Shown piece after piece: positions 35,837 through 45,076 of a stretch of DNA of 54,398 nt. The first letter of the stretch is position 1. The number at the start of each line of letters is the position of its first letter. The notes beneath the pieces were generated by a model that was not told the origin of the DNA, did no database searches, and saw only the letters and a program-made list of their open reading frames with translations. Both the position numbers and the translations under genes were made by a program. Source of the stretch: a bacterium (lineage in GTDB: Bacteria; SAR324; XYD2-FULL-50-16); the NCBI GenBank assembly GCA_024275165.1, contig JAJRZQ010000026.1:1-54398 (forward strand). Reading direction: 5' to 3'.

Positions 35837-37309
35837 TTATGGATCGCTATGGGCGTTTTTAATCTCTCTAATCTCAGTTTGATGTTGGATAAAAAGCCGC
35901 ACCAAAAAGGGGTCGAAATGGCTCGCCGCGTTGGCCTCAATAAAGTCAACCGCCTCTGCGTGGGGCATAGCGGCTTTATAGACTCGTTTTGAAATCAAGG
36001 CGTCATAGACATCGGCCACCGCCATAATGCGCCCGACCAAGGGGATGTTATGTTCTTTTAAACCCTGAGGGTAACCGCTCCCGTCCCATTTTTCATGGTG
36101 CGACCCCGCCATATCCGCGGCCATGGCTAAAAAATTGGATTCTCCCAAATGCTTTTTGGCCTGCAGCAAGGCATCGCGCCCGGCAGCGGCATGCAGCTTG
36201 ATGGCGGCGAATTCTTCTGGCGTGAGCTTGCCCGGTTTTAATAAGATGTGATCGGGAACCGCGATTTTACCAATATCATGAAGCGGGGCGCTTTTGGTTA
36301 AGTTGTCCAGCCATTCGGCGTCTGTCTGCTGTTTGTATTTTTTGCTGTCCATTAAGGCTTTGCCTAAGAGGCGGACATAGTTTTGCGTGCGAATGATATG
36401 ATTCCCCGTTTCGGGGTCGCGGTGTTCGACTAGGTTGGCAATGACCTGGATGGTCGCTTCTTGGGTTTTGAGCAGGGTTTGGGTGCGTTCGAAAAGCTTA
36501 CTCTCTAAAATCCAGCGTTCTTGTTGCTTTTCTTTGTTCTGCCAGCGCTGTTTGAGGTGGACATTGAGGCGGGCTAAAAGCTCTTCTTTGGTAAAGGGCT
36601 TTAAGAGGTAGTCGGTCGCCCCGGCGGCAAAGGTTTTTAATATCTCTTGTCGCTCTGTGATCGAAGTGAGAAAGATAATGGGGACATCAGGATCTTTAAA
36701 GACGAGTCTGGCCTGGGTGCAGAGCTGCAAGCCGTTCATGATCGGCATTTCAAAATCGGTTAAGACCAAATCAATTTTTTCCGGGTTTTGTTGGATGATC
36801 TTTAAAGCCACGGCCCCGTCTTCTGCGAGTTGGAGGTGAACCCCGGTTTCTCTCAAGCAACTGCGTACCATGCTGCGTACCGTCGCGCTGTCGTCCACGG
36901 CTAAGACATTCAATTCCCGGTAAACCCCTTCGGGGTGGAGAATGCGATTGACGATATGTTGCAGTTCTTCGGGGCGAAAGGGTTTGGCGATAAATTCATT
37001 GACTCCGGCCTTAAACCCGCGTTCGCGGATGTTTAAATCATTGACCCCGGTGATGAGGATGATGGGAGTATCTTTAAAGGGGCGCAACTCTGGGATTTCT
37101 CCAGAGCGGATTTTTAAGGTGAATTCCAGCCCATCCATGAGGGGCATATCCACATCCATGGTGATTAAGTCGGGCCGAACCTAGGGGAGTATTTTTAAGG
37201 CTTGGGCGGCGTCTTCTGCGATAAAGGGTTTGGTTTGTATGGGGGTCAAGGCCATTTTGATCATCCCGCAGATGGTGGGGCTATCGTCAACGATAAGAAT
37301 TCGTTTCAT
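35837..37309 (-). CDS. two-receiver HD-GYP phosphodiesterase regulator with in-frame TAG at codon 43
   Basis: The full frame, counting TAG as one residue, is 490 residues. Receiver 1 starts MKRILIVDDSPTICGMIKMA and continues after the TAG (37181-37183) with VRPDLITMDVDMPLMDG, phosphoacceptor Asp52. Receiver 2 begins near residue 132 with LNVLAVDDSATVRS and Asp185 in LVLTDFEMPIMNG. The HD-GYP domain has LHDIGKIAVPDH near 344 and GSGYPQGL near 412, so it should degrade cyclic-di-GMP. The TAG sits in the loop before the third strand, where relatives usually have Lys, Gln or Glu. Reinitiation at Met51 would lose half of receiver 1. Frame and conserved residues are otherwise intact. Confidence 0.88.
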
Positions 37310-37552
37310 TTTGTATCAAACAGGGTGGGAAAAAATTATAGTTGAATCCTATATTGGCTTTAAGGGGTTTGTAAATCATCTCTTTACCCTCTCCTGTTTA
37401 AGGGGAAATGGAGATCGGCCCTGGTTGAGAACGGAGAGGGGGGGCTTTATGGAGGGGAGGAGCTTGAAGAGGCGGGGTCATGCCTCTCAAAGCAAGGAGT
37501 GAAAGAGGCCTAAGCAACGACCCCAAATACGCTTGAGCCGAAGTTTAAGCCC

Positions 37553-38863
37553 TTACCACATCATGGAACGGCGCGGGGGAGACCCGGCAGAGCTGACTCG
37601 ACGCCCTGGCTTGCGAACCGCTTGTTGGTGTTCGTGCTTGCCCGGAAGCGGCTTGGAGGGGGTTTTGTGAGGCCCCTGCCCGGAATGCAAGGATTGACGA
37701 TGCTCGTGGGCCTTGGCCGCGGCCACTCCGGCGAGGGCTGCGGTTTTTACATCCACGGCCAAGCGTTTGCGGATGACCCGTTCAATGCTGTTTAAAAGCG
37801 AGCGCTCACTGGAATCGCAAAAGGAGATGGCCGAACCGTCCCTGCCAGCGCGAGCGGTACGGCCAATTCGGTGTACATAGCTTTCTGGTTCGTTGGGGAG
37901 GTCGAAATTGATCACATGGCTCACCCCGGCAACATCAATGCCCCTGGCGGCGATATCGGTGGCGATCAAAACCTTGAGCTTGCCCGAGCGAAAGGCGTCT
38001 AAGGCCCGAACCCGTTGGGGCTGGGACTTGTTTCCATGAATGGCCTCGCAAGAGACACCCCATTTTTTCAAGTCTCTGACGATTTTGTCGGCGCCATGTT
38101 TGGTGCGCGAAAAAACCAAAGCTTGCTCTACCGCCGCGTCGGCGATGACATGGCGCAATAAAGCAGGCTTGTGCGCCTTGTCCACAAACATCACCTTTTG
38201 CTCGATTCGCTCCACCGTGGTGGCCTGAGGGGTAACCTCGACCTTTGCGGGGTTGCGTAAAAGCTGGTTTGCCAAGCTGGCGATATCTTGGGGCATGGTG
38301 GCCGAAAAGAGCAGGGTCTGCCGTTTGAGCGGGAGTTTGGCGACCACCTTTTTGACATCGTTGATAAAACCCATATCGAGCATGCGGTCGGCCTCGTCAA
38401 GGATAAAGACCTCTAATTTACCAAGCTTGATCTCTCCTTGCTGCATTAAGTCCAACAGGCGGCCCGGGGTGGCGACTAAGATATCGAGCCCTTGCTTTAA
38501 GGCCTTGACCTGAGGCCCTTGGTTGACCCCGCCGAAAATTACGGCACTGCGTTGGCGCACATGTTTGCCGTAAACCTCTAAGCTTTTTTGAATCTGCAAC
38601 GCCAATTCCCTGGTGGGGGAAAGAATCAGGGCGCGGGGGCTGGAAGGCATCCGCTTGAGGGGGTTTTCACTCAAGTACTGCAACAGGGGCAGGCTAAAAG
38701 CCGCGGTTTTGCCCGTTCCTGTTTGGGCGATTCCCAAGAGGTCTCTTCCCTGGAGTAAAAAGGGGATGGATTGGGCTTGAATGGGGGTGGGGGTGGTGTA
38801 ACCCGCATCTTGTAACGCCTTTTGTAAAGGGGCGATGAGGTCTAATGATTTAAATTGCGTCAA
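37553..38863 (-). CDS. rhlE: DEAD-box RNA helicase, RhlE type
   Basis: A 436-residue ATP-dependent RNA helicase. Motifs in order are the Q motif ([12 protein letters not shown]), [45 protein letters not shown], the [11 protein letters not shown]-like [15 protein letters not shown] and [10 protein letters not shown]. The C-terminal tail is basic and rich in His, Gln, Pro and Arg, as in RhlE proteins that remodel RNA in ribosome assembly or cold shock. I chose TTG at 38863 because AAGGA lies 6 bases upstream and MTQFKSLDL matches the family start; the longer frame to 38917 adds residues unlike the family. Confidence 0.92.
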   Translation of the reverse strand: MTQFKSLDLIAPLQKALQDAGYTTPTPIQAQSIPFLLQGRDLLGIAQTGTGKTAAFSLPLLQYLSENPLKRMPSSPRALILSPTRELALQIQKSLEVYGKHVRQRSAVIFGGVNQGPQVKALKQGLDILVATPGRLLDLMQQGEIKLGKLEVFILDEADRMLDMGFINDVKKVVAKLPLKRQTLLFSATMPQDIASLANQLLRNPAKVEVTPQATTVERIEQKVMFVDKAHKPALLRHVIADAAVEQALVFSRTKHGADKIVRDLKKWGVSCEAIHGNKSQPQRVRALDAFRSGKLKVLIATDIAARGIDVAGVSHVINFDLPNEPESYVHRIGRTARAGRDGSAISFCDSSERSLLNSIERVIRKRLAVDVKTAALAGVAAAKAHEHRQSLHSGQGPHKTPSKPLPGKHEHQQAVRKPGRRVSSAGSPPRRSMMW

Positions 38864-39228
38864 CTTGTTCCTTGATAGGAGGCAGGCAGTGGCAAGGCCT
38901 ATGCCTGTCGGTTTCATCGGCCTCCGCTCCGGTGCTGTAAACTTTTATAGCTTGCCGGGGGGCCGTTTTCCAACCGAAATGCCTAGTACAAAAGGGGGGT
39001 TCCCTTGAGGGTCGTCCGGGTTCAGGCTGCGTTTTTGTCTCGTTTCCCGGTTGGGTGGAAGCCGAGGGCCTAAATCGGAGAGAGGGGGGCGAATTGTTTT
39101 AGATCGCCTTGAGCGGCAGGATTGCCGCCTTTTTTGCTCTCGCTGTTTCTATGTCTAGTATTGGAGCAGCTTAAAAATAAATAAGCAAGAAAAATATAGA
39201 TTTACTCTAATTGAGGCGGTCGCGGCCT
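38864..39228. other. intergenic region with a plus-strand terminator
   Basis: About 365 bases between the RhlE gene and the outer-membrane protein gene, both on the minus strand. No convincing open frame is present on either strand. The right part is AT-rich. It holds a plus-strand terminator at 39113-39135 with no plus-strand gene before it, and a GC-rich, hairpin-prone stretch at 38930-39060. An unannotated small RNA on the plus strand is possible. Confidence 0.5.
39113..39135 (+). terminator. rho-independent terminator with no assigned gene
   Basis: Stem GCGGCA/TGCCGC with GGAT loop, followed by C then six T on the plus strand. No plus-strand protein gene lies upstream for more than 3 kb. 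Confidence 0.7.
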
Positions 39229-40416
39229 TCAATATTGATAACTTGCCCCCAATAAGATCGACAAACTCGTTTGTTGCATCTGACGGGTGGTATCTAAGCC
39301 GCTGTATAATTTCGCGAGGCCTGTGCCGCTCTGGCTGGTGAGGGCGATATTGATGGAAGAATTTTGCGCGTAAGAAGAATAACCAAAGCTGTAACCGATT
39401 AAGTCGATTGATTCACTCGGGGAAGGAGAGCGACTGAGGTCGCGGTTGTCGTTGTTGGTAAAATATCCAAAGCGGATCGCGTTTTCTTTGTTTAAAAACC
39501 ATTCCGCGCCTAAAGACAGGTTGGTGACGATTTGCTGGTTGTTTTCAACCGCGGAATATTGGTTTAGATCCAGGGCAAAAAGCCAATAGGCACTGGGGAA
39601 GTAAGCGACTCCCAAAGCGACTTGGGTCGGGGTTTTCGGTAGTTTGACGGAGGAGAATCGTTGATTGCTGCTGGTTCCTTGTTGGTCTAAAAAAGAAGAG
39701 TCCGCGACAAAGTTGCTGGAGGTGATTTGCACCTGGGAGACGGTGAGAGCGGTGACGAAGCTCTCCCAAGGGCTCCATTGCAGGCCGAGTTTAGGGAGGT
39801 ATCCGTAGTCGTATCGCCGAATGCTGGAATAGCTCAGTTCGGTATCTCCATTGGATAAAGTGAGATATTGCTGCTGTTGCAGCAATAATTTTCTCTGGTA
39901 GAGGTAATAGGTTACCCCTAAAGAGAAGGAATCGCTAAAGGCATAGGCTAGGGATACGCCACCTAAAGAGGTGATGTCTTCGGAATGGAGGCTGATGTTA
40001 AACAGACGGACAGAAGCAATCGGGTCATAAAATAATTGGTCTTGGTGTTCAATCGAGGCGTTGGGAACCGCGTAGGATATCCCATAACTCCAATCCCCCA
40101 TTTTCTTGGTCATGCCAAAGAAACTGGGGAGTAAGTCGCCGCTTTCGCGGCTCCAATCTTGGGTCCCTATGGCTTTTGTGTAAAGGGTGCGGGTTTGCAA
40201 AAAGGCATTGCCGCTGCCGGAGATGCTGTCGCTGCTGGCATAGGCAAGCCCCGCGGGGTTGTAGTAGCAGCCGGCGGCATCGTCAGAAATGGCCAAATAA
40301 GCCCCGCCTAAAGAAGCGGCACGGCTGCCTACGGGTAAATTAACATAATGCCCTTCATCGCAAAAGGCGGCAAGGGGGATGAAACAGGCAAGAAAAAAGA
40401 GAAGTAAACGCCTCAT
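39229..40416 (-). CDS. outer-membrane beta-barrel protein (FadL/OmpP1-like)
   Basis: A protein of about 395 residues. The signal peptide is MRRLLLFFLACFIPLAAFC. It is followed by GSRAASLGGAYLAISDDAAG and a YYNPAGLA segment, the family pattern of OmpP1/FadL/TodX proteins and related UPF0164-type barrels. The rest alternates hydrophobic and polar residues in strand lengths and ends in a Tyr, the outer-membrane insertion signal. It may carry hydrophobic substrates, but the ligand is not shown by sequence. ATG 40416 was chosen over a TTG four codons earlier; neither has a clear ribosome-binding site. Confidence 0.8.
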   Translation of the reverse strand: MRRLLLFFLACFIPLAAFCDEGHYVNLPVGSRAASLGGAYLAISDDAAGCYYNPAGLAYASSDSISGSGNAFLQTRTLYTKAIGTQDWSRESGDLLPSFFGMTKKMGDWSYGISYAVPNASIEHQDQLFYDPIASVRLFNISLHSEDITSLGGVSLAYAFSDSFSLGVTYYLYQRKLLLQQQQYLTLSNGDTELSYSSIRRYDYGYLPKLGLQWSPWESFVTALTVSQVQITSSNFVADSSFLDQQGTSSNQRFSSVKLPKTPTQVALGVAYFPSAYWLFALDLNQYSAVENNQQIVTNLSLGAEWFLNKENAIRFGYFTNNDNRDLSRSPSPSESIDLIGYSFGYSSYAQNSSINIALTSQSGTGLAKLYSGLDTTRQMQQTSLSILLGASYQY

Positions 40417-40558
40417 AGCTGAAATCAAAAGGGGTTAAAGGTATCTAAAACTTTAAAGAGCTTTGCTGTTTGAGTTTTTTATTTTCGTTGAATCGTGACG
40501 CAACTAGGTTTGTTTTGGCCTCGTGCCTTGTTCAGTTCCTTTTGGCTTCAGGAGCGGT

Positions 40559-41398
40559 TTATCGCGCTCGAACTTGGGCCTGAAAGCGGGCGGAGTTCGT
40601 TTTTCTCCCTCTCTCCGGGTTCAACTCCGCTAAATTTTGTCGCAATTTTGTCACCCGGCTGGAGAGGGCGGGATGGGTTTGGCTCACCACCTTGGCGTAG
40701 CCCTGCTTCATTTTAGGTTCGAGTCTTTTAAGATAACGGATATAGCTGGCAGCGTCGTAGTCGAGGCTGAGAGTCATTTGGAGGGCGAGCGCATCGGCTT
40801 CGTATTCGTCTCGATGGTTTAAGCCTTCTTCAAAGAGCAAGCGATAGGCTTTGTCAGAGAGTTGGTCTAAAATCACCTTCGCGCTGGAGCTGCTTCCTCC
40901 AATGATTGCGGCAAACCCTGAGGTTATGGATTGATCCGCGCTTTTTAACTTCAAGGCTTTGACCACATGTTTTTGGTTCACATGGGCGAGTTCATGGGCT
41001 AAAACCCCGAGCAGTTGAGCTTCATTTTGCATGGCCTGGATTGCGCCTTGGGTGACAAAAATGTATCCTCCTGGGCAGGCGTAGGCGTTGATGTCTTTTT
41101 GGTCTAGAACGGCGAAATAATATTGCAGTTCCGGCCTGCCAAAATAGGCCGCTAGTCCGGCCCCTAGGGTAGCGACATATTGCGTCAGCGGCCCTGGAGC
41201 AAGCAGTTTGTTGCTGCCGATGATTTTTGCGGCGAGCTTTTTGCCAAACTCGATTTCCAAGGCGATGTCTTTACTGCTGACTTTTTGACTTTCTTGGTAT
41301 GCCCTGCGTTTAAAGTCCTGGGCCCCCAGCAGAGGCAGGGGGAGAAGTAAGCAAACCCACAGGGTAAAGGCGCGCAATGGATGGAAATTAGTTTTCAA
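40559..41398 (-). CDS. periplasmic M48-family metalloprotease
   Basis: A protein of about 279 residues. The signal peptide is contained in FHPLRAFTLWVCLLLPLPLL. The catalytic HELAH is near residue 135 and the third zinc ligand Glu lies in DEYEADALAL. Relatives (BepA/LoiP) assemble or degrade outer-membrane proteins. I chose TTG at 41398, behind an AGAGG site, because it puts the signal peptide at the N-terminus; the ATG at 41449 would overlap the SH3 gene by 62 bases. With TTG the overlap is 11 bases. It is likely co-transcribed with the SH3-domain gene. Confidence 0.88.
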   Translation of the reverse strand: MKTNFHPLRAFTLWVCLLLPLPLLGAQDFKRRAYQESQKVSSKDIALEIEFGKKLAAKIIGSNKLLAPGPLTQYVATLGAGLAAYFGRPELQYYFAVLDQKDINAYACPGGYIFVTQGAIQAMQNEAQLLGVLAHELAHVNQKHVVKALKLKSADQSITSGFAAIIGGSSSSAKVILDQLSDKAYRLLFEEGLNHRDEYEADALALQMTLSLDYDAASYIRYLKRLEPKMKQGYAKVVSQTHPALSSRVTKLRQNLAELNPERGRKTNSARFQAQVRAR

Positions 41399-41870
41399 GG
41401 AACCTCTTACCCTGCGCGGAGGAGATTTGCCCTTGTTCCATTTTTTCAAGGCCGTTCCAGTCGCGCCCTTCAGCGCGCTCGATCAATCGATCTCTACCCG
41501 ACATCAAGCCCCGAACCCCGGTAGCCGATTGCACCGTGCGCAATCGCAATCGCCGGCGTAATTTTTTATGCGGTTTCAGGTCGCGGGAGGGGTCGTTGAG
41601 TCGGGCCATGGGAGGGCTGTTTTTGATGGCGAGCCGGGGGAGCCAGCCTTGTTTTTGTTGATGGCGGATTTTGACCCAGATTTTTTTTTCAGCTAAAATT
41701 TGCACCTGGGCCCCTTGCGGGAGCAGGCTCACAACCGGGGAGCGGAACGCGGGGCGGCTGCGCAGTTGGGTGTTGGGCTGTTGGATATAGGTATCTTTCG
41801 CCCAACCGACCTGGACTAAGAACCCACAGGTCAAAGCGAAGAAGAGGGCCAATGTTTTGTTTCGCGGCAT
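41388..41870 (-). CDS. exported SH3-domain protein
   Basis: A 160-residue protein with a signal peptide (LALFFALTCGFLVQVGWA) followed by an SH3-like domain (NTQLRSRPAFRSPVVSLLPQ, VQILAEKKIWVKIRHQQKQG, W-L-P-R). This form usually binds peptidoglycan or other cell-wall components. The C-terminal half is basic and low in recognisable structure. It overlaps the M48 protease start, which suggests a joint envelope role. Confidence 0.78.
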   Translation of the reverse strand: MPRNKTLALFFALTCGFLVQVGWAKDTYIQQPNTQLRSRPAFRSPVVSLLPQGAQVQILAEKKIWVKIRHQQKQGWLPRLAIKNSPPMARLNDPSRDLKPHKKLRRRLRLRTVQSATGVRGLMSGRDRLIERAEGRDWNGLEKMEQGQISSAQGKRFLEN

Positions 41871-42087
41871 AACTTTTCCCCAATAGAGACTTAAAATCTT
41901 ACTGCAACCTTACAGAGTGAAGCAGAAGAAGTCAGCATGAAAATGCTTCGATCGCTCAGGCCCTTGCAATGGCAGAGCCCTTTTGAGGGGGGTGGAGTGG
42001 TTTGTTTTGGGTTGGCAAGGGGAAAGTGCCCCAACGGAACAAAAAAGAAGCTTAAATTCCGAAATAAAAACAGAAGTTTGAGTTCTG

Positions 42088-43509
42088 CTATTTGCCTGGG
42101 ATTTTGTAGGCCTCTTTGCGTATTCCATGCTTACGCATGAGACTGCGTAATTGCCGATCCGTAATGCCCGCCGCTGCCGCGCTGTGGTTAATCTGCCCTC
42201 GATACTCCTTTAAAAGCGCAGCGAGATATTGCGGCTCCCACTGGGCAACGACCCGCCGCCGCGCCGCGCTGATTTTTAGGTTGCTTAAGGGGAGGGGGGG
42301 CGCTGGAGTCAAGGGAGAGGTTTCTGGAACAGAGCCCCCTAGAGGGAAAGCCGAAAGACCGATGTAAGGGGGTTGGCTCAACCCATAGGCGCGTTCTAAA
42401 AGGTAGTTCAGTTCCTTGAAATTACCGGGGAAAAGATAGTTTCGCAAAGCGTCCAACGCCTCGGGTTCGAGCCCTTGGATGCCCTTGCGATAGGTTTCTT
42501 CCAAGCGCTTGAGGATATATCGGATGATTTGAGGCAAGTCAGCGAGTCGATCCCGCAAAGGAGGGAGGGTAAAGCTTGCGGATTGAAACCGATACAATAG
42601 GTCTTCATTAAAGGCTGCTGCCTTGCTGGAGGCGATTAAATCAATTTCGCTGGAGGCGATGAGCCGTATCTTTGCCTGCATCAAGGCATCCCCTCCATGG
42701 CGGGTGAAAACCCCTTTTCTCAGCATCTGCAAGAGCTTGTCTTGCGCGCTCGGTGAAAGGGCCTCGATATTCTTTAAAAAAAGAGTTCCCCCATGGGCGA
42801 GTTCAACCTGCCCCAGTCTGCTGGCTTGAGCCCCTTGAAAGGCCCCCTTTTCATACCCAAAAAGCTCGTTTTCGATTTGCTTTTTCGCTCGACGGCATTG
42901 AACCTGAATAAAAGCGGCCAGCCGGGAAGGGCTCTGCTCATGCGCCCATCTGGCGACTTGCTCTTTGCCCACCCCGACTTCGCCTTGCAGCAAAAGGGGG
43001 CTGTCGGTCATGGCCAGGGCTCGGATTTGGCTCAATTGCTTGCTGAGAGCGGGGTTTTGGCTAGTTCCCAATTGCGCCCAATCTATTGGCGCTTGGGCAA
43101 GGCGCAAGTGGGTCAATTCCCCTTGGGTCAGTTTCGCTTGTTGGAGGTGATCCAAAGCCAGTTGAAGCGCGGCAGGGGCCAAGGGAGTGATGAGGTATCC
43201 ATCGGCCCCGGCGCGAACGGCCCGCGCCAGATTGTTGGTTTGGGATAAAGGCCCCAAAACCAGCAAAGGCAGGTGAGGGTAGTTGTGGCGCAAGGCCTGA
43301 AAGATCGCGGTAAAGTGCTCGAGCGGCGTGGGGTCGGTTTTGGGGGTCAATAAAAAATCTATTTCTAAGAGAGCGAAGTCGTAGCGTTTGCGCAAAAGTT
43401 TTTGGGCGCAGTCTTCATAGTTATCAAGGGTCTCAAATTGGATTTCTTGAGGGAACGCGTTAGCCCAGGCGGGCTCGAAGTCGTGGCTTAGGAGGAGGCA
43501 AGTGAGCAT
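42088..43509 (-). CDS. degenerate sigma-54 activator-like regulator
   Basis: A 473-residue protein with NtrC architecture: a receiver-like domain (1-120), an AAA+ domain (145-390) and a Fis-type C-terminal helix-turn-helix (INHSAAAAGITDRQLRSLMR). Key features are altered. The receiver phosphoacceptor position is Glu49 (YDFALLEID) with no acidic pair. Walker A is intact (GEVGVGKE, 176-183), but the sigma-54-contacting GAFTGA loop is GAFQGA (222-227) and Walker B is LFLKN instead of LFLDE (243-247). The arginine-finger region (LLYRFQSASFTLPPLRDR) looks normal. It probably binds DNA but may not hydrolyse ATP or activate sigma-54 promoters. The stop is TAG. Confidence 0.85.
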   Translation of the reverse strand: MLTCLLLSHDFEPAWANAFPQEIQFETLDNYEDCAQKLLRKRYDFALLEIDFLLTPKTDPTPLEHFTAIFQALRHNYPHLPLLVLGPLSQTNNLARAVRAGADGYLITPLAPAALQLALDHLQQAKLTQGELTHLRLAQAPIDWAQLGTSQNPALSKQLSQIRALAMTDSPLLLQGEVGVGKEQVARWAHEQSPSRLAAFIQVQCRRAKKQIENELFGYEKGAFQGAQASRLGQVELAHGGTLFLKNIEALSPSAQDKLLQMLRKGVFTRHGGDALMQAKIRLIASSEIDLIASSKAAAFNEDLLYRFQSASFTLPPLRDRLADLPQIIRYILKRLEETYRKGIQGLEPEALDALRNYLFPGNFKELNYLLERAYGLSQPPYIGLSAFPLGGSVPETSPLTPAPPLPLSNLKISAARRRVVAQWEPQYLAALLKEYRGQINHSAAAAGITDRQLRSLMRKHGIRKEAYKIPGK

Positions 43510-43694
43510 CGTTTTGGCGGGGCAAGGGTATTGGTGATAAATTATGACAAAGTAAGCGGGAAAAACAAAGAAAAAATTTGGTGGATTTCCTTCAAGCCTG
43601 AAAGCAAAGGATAAATCGGAATAATAAAATCCGAAAAAACAGAATTAAGACTGCCGGATTATTGAGGTTTTAGCGAAGAGCCCCTCATGCGCCT

Positions 43695-44915
43695 TTAGGT
43701 GAGTACAAAGACCTCAATGGGCAAGACCTTGCCCTTGGCCTGAATCTTTTTGGTTTGTCCTGAGGTATGTTCAGGTAGGTATTGCTGTAAGGGAGTGCTG
43801 ACTAAAATTTCGCCCCCCAGCGCGTTGTCGCAAAGTCGTTTGGCTGTATTGACCGTATCCCCAATAATATCAAAAGTTTTTACTTTTTTGCTGCCGATCA
43901 GGCCTTCGACCAGTTCCCCGGCATGCACCCCGACCCCCGCTTGCAGCCCATAGGGGCGCAAGTATTCATTGCAGGTCTGATTGAGGGTTTGGGCCAGCTC
44001 GACTGCCTGGGCTTCTTGGGGCAGCACCAATAAAACTTCATCCGCCGTATGCTTGACCTTGATCAGCTCATAGCCCCTGTAGGCCTCTTCCGCTTTTTCA
44101 AAATATCCATTGAGCATAAAAATAACCTCTTCGGGGCTTTTGCTCTCGCTCCAGGCGGTAAAGCCGCGGATGTCCATGAAAATGACGGCTCGAATCTTGC
44201 GCCGCAACTTGAGGCTGTCTTGGTCGCCCAGGGCTTGATTGAGCCGTTCCCCGCCCAAAAACCATTCGGAATATTTTTTTAACTGCAAGGAGGTCTCTTG
44301 CAGGATCAATAAATAACGGCTCGAGGTGAGGTCGGCAAAGCCCAAAACCAGACCGATCAAAGGTAAAATCGTAGCTAAATAGAGATTCCCGGGTAGCTGA
44401 AAAAAGGCATAAAAAGCATCTAGATCTCTGAAGCCGGAAACAAACAGGGTGGTGTACATGGCGAAGATGATTCCTGTACGGATCAGGTTTTCTAAAATGA
44501 GCAAAACCCCTTGTTTTAGGTCCTGGCGTTGGTAACGCAATAAAAGCCACTGCACCCCCCCGATAGCGAGAGAAAAGCCGATATAAATTTGATGATTGAA
44601 GCCTTCAAAAAATTCGGCCCCGTCCAAAAGGACTTCAAAAAAACCATAGATGGCCGGTCCGATCAAGTTGCCCAGCCAGGGGCGGGGTTTGTTTTTATAG
44701 TTCCAAAGCCCCATAAAATAGGCCTGAACCCCGCAAGAAAAAATCAAAAGGTAAAAATCAACCTTGAATACATAACCGAAGAATCCGACCTTGAGCATTT
44801 CAATTAAAATATTGGCCAAGGGAAAGTGGATGGTATTGCGAAAGAGTTCGGTGGCGATTTTAAATTGCAATGAGCCTTCAAGGCGATTGCTCAAGGGGTT
44901 GGAAGCAATTTTCAT
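43695..44915 (-). CDS. membrane-anchored class III adenylate/guanylate cyclase
   Basis: A protein of about 406 residues. Roughly five or six hydrophobic segments occupy residues 30-215 and the cyclase domain the last 170. The first metal Asp is in AVIFMDIRGFTAWSE and the second in VKHTADEVLLV (usual form K-x-x-G-D, here K-H-T-A-D). The transition-state Asn and Arg region is VNTAKRLC, and HAGELVEGLIGS supplies the expected glycines. It should make cAMP or cGMP; the base-specifying residues are not decisive. No sensor domain is recognised in the membrane part. Start ATG 44915 follows two TTG codons. Confidence 0.85.
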   Translation of the reverse strand: MKIASNPLSNRLEGSLQFKIATELFRNTIHFPLANILIEMLKVGFFGYVFKVDFYLLIFSCGVQAYFMGLWNYKNKPRPWLGNLIGPAIYGFFEVLLDGAEFFEGFNHQIYIGFSLAIGGVQWLLLRYQRQDLKQGVLLILENLIRTGIIFAMYTTLFVSGFRDLDAFYAFFQLPGNLYLATILPLIGLVLGFADLTSSRYLLILQETSLQLKKYSEWFLGGERLNQALGDQDSLKLRRKIRAVIFMDIRGFTAWSESKSPEEVIFMLNGYFEKAEEAYRGYELIKVKHTADEVLLVLPQEAQAVELAQTLNQTCNEYLRPYGLQAGVGVHAGELVEGLIGSKKVKTFDIIGDTVNTAKRLCDNALGGEILVSTPLQQYLPEHTSGQTKKIQAKGKVLPIEVFVLT

Positions 44916-45076
44916 CAACAACGAGAAGGGTTGTTCTGGTTTGAAAAAGGAGCGGTAGAAGCAATATTATGCATTAAAAAATAAGGATGCGCAAGCATCT
45001 TTAAATTTTGAGAAAGAGTTGTTAAATTGAGAAAAACAAACCAGATGAAAGGGGAGTCGACCCCCGCGCCCAGCGA

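Noticed and set aside
16046-37309. Complete reassignment of TAG to an amino acid
   Set aside because: secY, the TPR gene, the CPBP protease and others end properly at TAG with long meaningless or overlapping extensions if read through, so TAG clearly works as a stop in most genes here.
38864-39228. Cyclic-di-GMP riboswitch or SRP RNA in the RhlE upstream gap
   Set aside because: I looked for the conserved core sequences on both strands and did not find them.
41937-42140. Open frame of 67 codons on the plus strand between the SH3 and activator genes
   Set aside because: No ribosome-binding site, no recognisable protein pattern, and it runs into the activator gene on the other strand.
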